Shown one piece after another: positions 58,597-64,000 of a DNA stretch of 64,000 bases. This DNA comes from Eubacterium sp. (GTDB taxonomy: Bacteria; Bacillota; Clostridia; Lachnospirales; Lachnospiraceae): contig JAETSX010000007.1 in assembly GCA_021769425.1 (NCBI GenBank), positions 1-64,000 of the forward strand, read 5' to 3'. The notes under the pieces were generated by a model. The model saw only the letters and a program-made list of their open reading frames with translations. It was not told the origin of the DNA and did not search any database. The translations under genes were made by a program, and so were the position numbers. Every line of letters starts with the position of its first letter. Positions within the stretch are counted from its first letter, which is position 1.

Positions 58597-59220
58597 ATGG
58601 GCATAACAGACATGAACAAATTAGACGAAATGCAATTAAGCGTATTAACTGAAATAGGGAATATTGGCTCCGGCAATGCCGCAACCGCACTGGCTACTTT
58701 ATTGAATACTTTTGTGGATATCGAAATTCCCAATATTCACCTTATTGACTTTGAAGATATTTCGCAATATCTGGGCGGTCCGGATAATTTTGCTCTGGGT
58801 CTTACCATTGCTTTGGACGGGGATATTCAGGGAATGATGCTGCAAATCATACAGAAAGAATTTGCCGAAAAATTGATTAACACATTTTATGAAAAAGAAA
58901 TTTCTTCCCTCCATGACATTACAGAAATGGATTTATCCGTAGTGCGGGAAATGGGCAATATCACCACTGCCGCTTACATCAATTCCATTGCCAAAATGAC
59001 AAATACATTTATCAATATTACCCCGCCGGAGGATCACATTGATACAGTGGGAAATATTCTGTCCGTTCCCTCCAACAGTTTTGCTTCTCTTGGCAAGAAA
59101 GCGCTGTTTATTGATGAGAGTTTCTGTATTTCCGGGACACAGATTAAAGGAAGTATGATTCTAATTCTGGAATATTCTTCCATGAACACCCTGTTTCAAA
59201 AGCTGGGGCTTCCGGTTTAA
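58597..59220 (+). CDS. cheC: CheC-type CheY-P phosphatase
   Basis: A 207-residue CheC/FliY-family protein that dephosphorylates the response regulator CheY-P during chemotaxis adaptation. Both active sites are intact: S-V-L-T-E-I-G-N-I-G-S-G-N-A (about residues 12-25) and S-V-V-R-E-M-G-N-I-T-T-A-A (about 112-124), each with the essential Glu and Asn three residues apart. RBS is TAAGGAGAGATTCTT. No other chemotaxis genes are adjacent, so it is probably an orphan copy. Confidence 0.9.
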   Translation: MGITDMNKLDEMQLSVLTEIGNIGSGNAATALATLLNTFVDIEIPNIHLIDFEDISQYLGGPDNFALGLTIALDGDIQGMMLQIIQKEFAEKLINTFYEKEISSLHDITEMDLSVVREMGNITTAAYINSIAKMTNTFINITPPEDHIDTVGNILSVPSNSFASLGKKALFIDESFCISGTQIKGSMILILEYSSMNTLFQKLGLPV

Positions 59221-59359
59221 AATACAGTCTGTGCCACAGCCAACATTCTATGTTACGGTACACAGGAATACAGGGCTGCCCAGTTTGTGTATGGAAGGGC
59301 AATCCTGTATTTCTGTCCGTATCCAAAATATAGACAGTTTAGCTAAACATGATGGAAGT

Positions 59360-60562
59360 TTACTGTATTCTGCTTTTTATCTGATTTAAAATCTCACAAG
59401 CCGCTTCTGATTTGTCCATCCGTTCTAAATGGATGACGTTTTCCCGGGTAATCAAAGTGAGCACGTTGGTGTCTGTGCCGAATCCGGCCCCTTCCACTTT
59501 CAGGTTATTGGCGGCAATCATGTCCAGATTTTTTTTCTCAAGCTTGGCCCTGGAATTTTCCTCCAAATCCCGGGTCTCCATGGAGAATCCGCAGAGGAAA
59601 CTGTGAATCATCCCTTCTGATTTCAGCCGGCCCAGTTCTGCCAGAATATCCCTGGTCCGTTCCAGATGAATCTGAGCTGCGCCTTCTGATTTTTTTATTT
59701 TATCCTCTGCAACCTCTGAAGGACGGTAGTCCGCCACTGCCGCGGCTTTGATGATCACATCCATCTGAGCAGCCCGGCTGATCACTGCCTGATACATTTC
59801 TTCCGCAGAAACTGTTTGGACTGTTTCCAGAAACATCGGCGGCTCCAGAGAAGTTATGCCTGTTACCAATGTAACTTCTGCCCCTCTTCTCATTGCCGCT
59901 TTTGCCAGGGCATATCCCATTTTTCCCGTGGAATGGTTGGTAATATAGCGCACCGGATCTATGGCCTCCTGGGTGGCTCCTGCAGTCACCAGAATCTTTT
60001 TCCCTGACAGATCTTTGGGAAAGGCAAGCTCCTTTAGAATATATTCCACCAGAACTTCCTCGGAGGGCAGTTTTCCCTCTCCAATATCGCCGTTTGCAAG
60101 CATTCCCGTATCAGGAGGAATCATTTCGTATCCAAAGCGTTCCAGTTTTTTCAGATTATCCTGAACAATGGGATTACGGTACATGTTATGGTTCATGGCG
60201 GGAGCAATCAGCGTTCTGCAGGTGCACGCCATCACGGTTGTGGTCAACATATCGTCTGCAATGCCATTTGCCATTTTACCGATGACGTTTGCCGTGGCCG
60301 GGGCGATCAGCGCCAGGTCTGCCTGTTTCGCCAAAGCCACATGCTCCACCGAAAATTCAAAATTCCGATCAAAGGTGTCAATCAGGCATTTATTTCCGGT
60401 AAGGGTTTCAAAAGTGGTGGCAGTAATAAAATTCGTGGCATGTTCTGTCATCAGCACATGCACATTGCAGTGAAGTTTCTTTAACATTCTTGCCACATTG
60501 GGCATCTTGTAAGCGGCTATTCCGCCGGTTACGCCCAGTAAAACGGTTTTTCCCTGTAACAT
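59360..60562 (-). CDS. coaBC: Phosphopantothenoylcysteine decarboxylase / phosphopantothenate-cysteine ligase
   Basis: A 400-residue bifunctional enzyme for two steps of coenzyme A synthesis. The CoaC half (1-185) has the flavoprotein start L-L-G-V-T-G-G-I-A-A-Y-K, the catalytic His in V-E-H-V-A-L-A and the substrate clamp A-P-A-M-N-H-N-M-Y. The CoaB half has L-V-T-A-G-A-T-Q-E-A-I-D-P-V-R-Y-I-T-N-H-S-T-G-K-M-G and A-A-V-A-D-Y-R-P. RBS is AAGGAGGATTCCCCTA. Last gene of the pantothenate cluster. Confidence 0.97.
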   Translation of the reverse strand: MLQGKTVLLGVTGGIAAYKMPNVARMLKKLHCNVHVLMTEHATNFITATTFETLTGNKCLIDTFDRNFEFSVEHVALAKQADLALIAPATANVIGKMANGIADDMLTTTVMACTCRTLIAPAMNHNMYRNPIVQDNLKKLERFGYEMIPPDTGMLANGDIGEGKLPSEEVLVEYILKELAFPKDLSGKKILVTAGATQEAIDPVRYITNHSTGKMGYALAKAAMRRGAEVTLVTGITSLEPPMFLETVQTVSAEEMYQAVISRAAQMDVIIKAAAVADYRPSEVAEDKIKKSEGAAQIHLERTRDILAELGRLKSEGMIHSFLCGFSMETRDLEENSRAKLEKKNLDMIAANNLKVEGAGFGTDTNVLTLITRENVIHLERMDKSEAACEILNQIKSRIQ

Positions 60563-60667
60563 TAGGGGAATCCTCCTTATATATTCAGCAGGTATTTTTG
60601 CATATCAGAGCAAGTTCAAAAATGCTCTGGTTTTTATGCAGCAAAAAGCACATTGCGCTCTGACCCG

Positions 60668-61054
60668 TCAGACGGAAATTTCGCCGTGCTTTTCATAGGC
60701 TGTAATTTTGGAAATCTTATTTTCCCCGTCTACAAATACTACTTTCGGCCGAAACTCTTTCGCTTCCTCCGGCGTCATCTGGGCATATGCCATGATAATA
60801 ATATGGTCGCCGGTCTGCACCTGGCGGGCTGCCGCCCCGTTTAAGCAGATCATGCCGCTGTCCGGCTCCCCCGCTATGGTGTAAGTCTCGAAACGGTTTC
60901 CATTTTCTATGTCTACAATCTGTACATTTTCATATTCCAGAATCCCTGCCGCTTCCATAAGTTTAGGATCTACGGTAATGCTGCCCACATAATGAAGTTC
61001 CGCCTGCTTCACCACAGCGCGGTGAATTTTTCCTTTTAACATTTTAAAATACAT
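60668..61054 (-). CDS. panD: Aspartate 1-decarboxylase
   Basis: A 128-residue proenzyme that makes beta-alanine from aspartate for pantothenate. Self-cleavage occurs between Gly24 and Ser25 in Y-V-G-S-I-T-V-D, leaving a pyruvoyl group; the conserved L-N-G-A-A-A-R near 72 and full length are present. It is followed by coaBC and preceded by panC in one operon. Confidence 0.97.
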   Translation of the reverse strand: MYFKMLKGKIHRAVVKQAELHYVGSITVDPKLMEAAGILEYENVQIVDIENGNRFETYTIAGEPDSGMICLNGAAARQVQTGDHIIIMAYAQMTPEEAKEFRPKVVFVDGENKISKITAYEKHGEISV

Positions 61055-61093
61055 GGCATTTCTCCTTTTCGGTTCTCTGCTGCAATATCTGCC

Positions 61094-61945
61094 TTATGCC
61101 CTGGGATCGTAGCTGAAATTGTCAATCAGCCTTGTTTTTCCAATGTAAACTGCGGTGGCTGCCAGAATTGGGCTCTCAATCTTTTTCACCGGCTCTAAAT
61201 TCTCGGCATCCACAAGTTCCACATAATCAACTCTGGCAAGGGGCTCTGTCTTTATATTTTTCAGGATGGCATCTCTTACTTTCGCCGCGTCTTTTTCCCC
61301 TGACCGGATCATCTCTTCCCCTAAGGTCAGCGATTTGTGAAGAATCAGAGCCGCTTTCCGCTCTTTTTCACTCAGATATGTGTTGCGGGAGCTCATGGCA
61401 AGTCCGTCTTCCTCCCGGACAATGGGACAGCCTACAATCGTAATGTTATAATTCATATCCCGCACCATCCGGCGGATCACTGCAAGCTGCTGTGCATCCT
61501 TCTGCCCAAAATATGCCCGGTCCGGCGTTACGATATTGAAAAGCTTGGACACCACCGTACATACCCCGCAGAAATGTGTGGGCCTTGTTTTGCCGCAAAG
61601 CCCCTTTGTCAGCCGGTTCATATCCACAAAAGTGCAATTATCCTTAAAATACATCTCTTCCGGCGCCGGATGGAAAATCACGTCCGCGCCCGCCTCTTCA
61701 CAGAGGGCGGCATCCCTGTCAATGTCTCTGGGATAAGTGGATAAGTCTTCATTTGCCCCGAACTGAGTGGGATTAACAAAATCGCTGACCACCACCCGGT
61801 TATTTTCGCTGACCGCTTTGACAATCAGGCTTTTATGCCCTTCGTGAAGATAGCCCATAGTGGGCGCCAGGCCGATGGAATGACCTTCTCCCCGCCACCA
61901 TTTCACAATAGAGCGCAGTTCTTCTATCGTTGTTACAATCTGCAT
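61094..61945 (-). CDS. panC: Pantothenate synthetase
   Basis: A 283-residue enzyme joining pantoate and beta-alanine with ATP. The nucleotidyltransferase motif P-T-M-G-Y-L-H-E-G-H is at about residues 26-35, F-V-N-P-T-Q-F-G at about 58, F-G-Q-K-D-A-Q-Q at about 150 and the K-M-S-K-S counterpart is A-M-S-S-R-N-T-Y-L. The ATG at 61945 follows GGAGGAAATT and gives the usual N-terminus. Confidence 0.97.
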   Translation of the reverse strand: MQIVTTIEELRSIVKWWRGEGHSIGLAPTMGYLHEGHKSLIVKAVSENNRVVVSDFVNPTQFGANEDLSTYPRDIDRDAALCEEAGADVIFHPAPEEMYFKDNCTFVDMNRLTKGLCGKTRPTHFCGVCTVVSKLFNIVTPDRAYFGQKDAQQLAVIRRMVRDMNYNITIVGCPIVREEDGLAMSSRNTYLSEKERKAALILHKSLTLGEEMIRSGEKDAAKVRDAILKNIKTEPLARVDYVELVDAENLEPVKKIESPILAATAVYIGKTRLIDNFSYDPRA

Positions 61946-62178
61946 AATTTCCTCCATTCTATGGCCAAAGCGCGCCTTCCCCCAAAGAGCCTTGTCCAAT
62001 CCCGGCTCTTTGGGGTGCGCTTTGCCATCTCCATTTCCCTGACAGAATCCTGTGCCTGCATAAACAAAGCCATGAATTCCATCCCGGGGTTCGCTTTGCC
62101 ATCTCCATTCCCCTGACAGAATCCTGCGCCTGCATAAACAAAGCCATGAATTCCATCCCGGGGTTCGCTTTGCTGATT
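61946..62178. repeat. 74-bp tandem repeat between panB and panC
   Basis: Two full 74-bp units (62012-62085 and 62086-62159) and a partial third (to about 62175) lie inside the pan operon. They differ at three positions. 74 is not a multiple of three, and frames across it are not conserved, so it is non-coding. An inverted repeat CCCAAAGAGCC/GGCTCTTTGGG lies at 61981-62014. Confidence 0.85.
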
Positions 62179-63006
62179 CTAATACAGCTTTTCTATTACG
62201 TCATCATCTATTTTAAAGGTATGTTCCGGCGCCGGGAAGGTTCCCGCCTTCACTTCTTCGCTGTAATTCTTAAACGCCTCCTTCATTGCCGCGCCCACTT
62301 CGCCGAAACGTTTGACGAATTTCGGCTTGAAATCCCCGAACATGGACAGCATATCCTGATATACCAGCACCTGTCCGTCGCAGTCTGCTCCGGCGCCGAT
62401 CCCGATGGTTGGGATATGGAGCTTCTCAGTCACCAGTTTTGCCAGTTTTGCCGGTACGCATTCCAAAACCACTGCCACTGCCCCGGCTTCCTCTACAATC
62501 TGAGCGTCCTCCAAAAGCTTTCTTGCCGCCGCTTCTGACTTGCCCTGCACTTTAAAACCGCCAAAAGCATTTAAAGACTGGGGGGTCAGCCCTAAATGGG
62601 CAACCACAGGTATGGAAGCAGTCGTGATAGCCCTGATGTGGTCTGCAAATTCCCGGCCTCCTTCTAATTTCACGGCCTGGGCCCGGCCTTCTTTCATCAG
62701 CCGCCCGGCATTTAGCACGGCGTCATATACAGAGGTTTGATAAGACATAAAAGGCATGTCCGCCACAACCAATGCATTCTTTGCCCCCCGCGCCACTGCG
62801 CTGGTGTGATGGATCATGTCCTCCATCGTCACAGACAGGGTATCTTCATAGCCCAGCATTACCATGCCCAGAGAATCTCCCACCAGAATCATATTGATGT
62901 CCGCTTCGTCAATTAATTTTGCCATGGAATAGTCATAGGCTGTCAGCATTGTTACTTTTTCGCCCCGTTCCTTGGCTTCCCGTATTGTTACAACTGTGTT
63001 TTTCAT
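62179..63006 (-). CDS. panB: 3-methyl-2-oxobutanoate hydroxymethyltransferase
   Basis: A 275-residue ketopantoate-forming enzyme (TIM barrel). Metal and substrate residues are in the typical segments: M-L-T-A-Y-D-Y-S near 20, L-V-G-D-S-L-G near 42, V-V-A-D-M-P-F near 82, K-L-E-G-G-R near 113, and V-L-E-C-V-P near 180. The ATG at 63006 follows GTGAGGAAAGAACC. Confidence 0.97.
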   Translation of the reverse strand: MKNTVVTIREAKERGEKVTMLTAYDYSMAKLIDEADINMILVGDSLGMVMLGYEDTLSVTMEDMIHHTSAVARGAKNALVVADMPFMSYQTSVYDAVLNAGRLMKEGRAQAVKLEGGREFADHIRAITTASIPVVAHLGLTPQSLNAFGGFKVQGKSEAAARKLLEDAQIVEEAGAVAVVLECVPAKLAKLVTEKLHIPTIGIGAGADCDGQVLVYQDMLSMFGDFKPKFVKRFGEVGAAMKEAFKNYSEEVKAGTFPAPEHTFKIDDDVIEKLY

Positions 63007-63062
63007 GGTTCTTTCCTCACTTGCTTTCCGGCACATACTGCAAAATCCTGCTGTCTGCAGTT

Positions 63063-63962
63063 TCACTCATGCCCTAATAATTTTTTCATGGTCTCATAAC
63101 TGCGGTTTGGATGCTTCTTTTCTGCAAGCTCCGTCACCACAGTTCCTACTGCCCGGTAAGCCAACGCCCACTGGGGCCTGTCCATATGCTCCAAATGTTT
63201 TCGGACAGTCTCCGTGTCATTGCGCTCAATCGGTCCGGTCAGCGCCTGTGCGCATCCGCGGTATTCTGCTTTTCGGCCGGTACAGCTTGCGCTTTCCTCC
63301 TGAGCCGCTGCTTCAAAGATGGATTTCACATTGTTTTCCACCAAAGGCTTCAGCAGTTCATAGGCGGACATTTCAGAAATTCCGGCTTCCTGCATAAGCT
63401 CCACTGCCATAGAAATAAGCCCCACCACCTGATTGCTGGCAATGCTTGTGGCGGCATGGTATTTCACCTTTTCCGAAGTGGAAATCTCCACAATTCGGTT
63501 GGGCAGCAGCCGAAAAAACTCCTGCATCCTTGTCAATGCCATCCGGCAGCCCTCTACCGCAAAGGCTGCGCCTGTTAAATTTTGATAAGCTGTGAATTTG
63601 CTGCTGAACGCGTAGATCGGATGGACCGAGCAGACATATGCGCCTGTCTCTTCCCAGTTTGAAAAAATATCACTTGATAAAGAACCACTAAAGTGGCAGA
63701 TGACTTTTCCTTTCACATTCTTCTCTGCAATGCAATCCCATACCTTAACGATTTCTCCGTCTGTGGTGGTAAGAAACAGGGTATCGCTTGCGTGTATCAG
63801 TGAATCCAATGTTTCAAAATACTCTGTGCCTGTAAATTCTGCGGACTCCCTTCCGCTGCTTTCCGTTCTGCTGTAAAAGCCTGTGACACATGCACCGTGA
63901 TCTTTGGCATATTTTGCCAGGGTCGTTCCTACCTTTCCGGCGCCTATGATTCCTATCTGCAT
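63063..63962 (-). CDS. Rossmann-like/DUF2520 dehydrogenase in the pantothenate operon
   Basis: A 299-residue NAD(P)-binding protein: G-I-I-G-A-G-K-V-G at the N-terminus, S-G-S-L-S-S-D and V-H-P-I-Y-A-F-S near 95-115, then an all-helical DUF2520 C-terminal domain. The pantothenate route needs a ketopantoate reductase; panE itself is not present in this window, and DUF2520 proteins are often found beside panB, so it may fill that step. That is inferred from context. The ATG at 63962 follows GGAGGCGGAT. It is the first visible gene of the operon, with more possible beyond the window. Confidence 0.88.
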   Translation of the reverse strand: MQIGIIGAGKVGTTLAKYAKDHGACVTGFYSRTESSGRESAEFTGTEYFETLDSLIHASDTLFLTTTDGEIVKVWDCIAEKNVKGKVICHFSGSLSSDIFSNWEETGAYVCSVHPIYAFSSKFTAYQNLTGAAFAVEGCRMALTRMQEFFRLLPNRIVEISTSEKVKYHAATSIASNQVVGLISMAVELMQEAGISEMSAYELLKPLVENNVKSIFEAAAQEESASCTGRKAEYRGCAQALTGPIERNDTETVRKHLEHMDRPQWALAYRAVGTVVTELAEKKHPNRSYETMKKLLGHE

Positions 63963-64000
63963 ATCCGCCTCCATTTCCTGCGGAAACTGTTTTCCGCACC

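Noticed and set aside
1-64000. tRNA, rRNA or riboswitch genes
   Set aside because: Intergenic regions were read by eye for cloverleaf or known aptamer cores and none was convincing; a covariance-model scan would be needed to exclude small RNAs.

Overview
The window looks like a chromosomal segment of an anaerobic, spore-forming Firmicute of the class Clostridia, most likely Lachnospiraceae. The evidence is an alpha/beta-type small acid-soluble spore protein gene, AGGAGG-type ribosome binding sites, a CheC-type chemotaxis phosphatase and small-protein families typical of that group. No rRNA, tRNA, CRISPR array, phage head gene, integrase or intact transposase was seen. All assignments come from reading the sequence and translations; no database search was run.

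Layout. 1-4.7 kb: small accessory genes (XRE regulator, AraC regulator with a duplicated leader ORF, spore protein, CYTH protein, a ribbon-helix-helix repressor divergent from a small ORF with shared operators, a family-4 uracil-DNA glycosylase). 4.8-9.3 kb: a palindromic MITE-like element followed by carB-carA (minus strand). 9.6-13.7 kb: a secreted CAP-domain protein and a minus-strand set of four membrane proteins (two-helix K+ channel, DUF308, ClC, unknown). 13.8-53.6 kb: the centrepiece, a contractile injection system (CIS). 54-59 kb: a coiled-coil protein, an SDR enzyme, small unknowns, an alpha/beta hydrolase, a membrane-anchored propeller-like protein that converges on it, and cheC. 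59.4-64 kb: a complete minus-strand pantothenate/4'-phosphopantothenoyl branch (DUF2520 dehydrogenase, panB, panC, panD, coaBC).

The CIS has 23 closely packed minus-strand genes (47.5 down to 13.8 kb): sheath, inner tube, tail assembly protein, DUF6760, second tube, a 1621-residue repeat-rich protein, LysM tube-cap protein, gpD-like hub, gpV/VgrG-like spike, gp25, two baseplate-J-like wedge proteins, tail protein I, a conserved CIS protein, then an unusual accessory block: a pseudokinase-like single-span membrane protein, a membrane-anchored MORN-repeat protein with a Gly/Ser linker, a DUF4255/Pvc16-type protein, an unknown, a PAAR-like tip, a multi-span HAMP/degenerate nucleotide-cyclase receptor, a charged low-complexity protein, a double-AAA+ ATPase and a small acidic protein. 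Diverging from the sheath gene are a MalT-like ATPase with a C-terminal BTAD domain (probable activator), a second paralogous double-AAA+ ATPase and a disordered protein.

The structural core is that of the eCIS/Afp-PVC family, but there is no recognisable tail fibre and no lysis cassette, and at least three membrane proteins are embedded in the operon. The inference is a membrane-docked or membrane-sensing CIS of a Gram-positive anaerobe, with a dedicated sensor, regulator and two remodelling ATPases.
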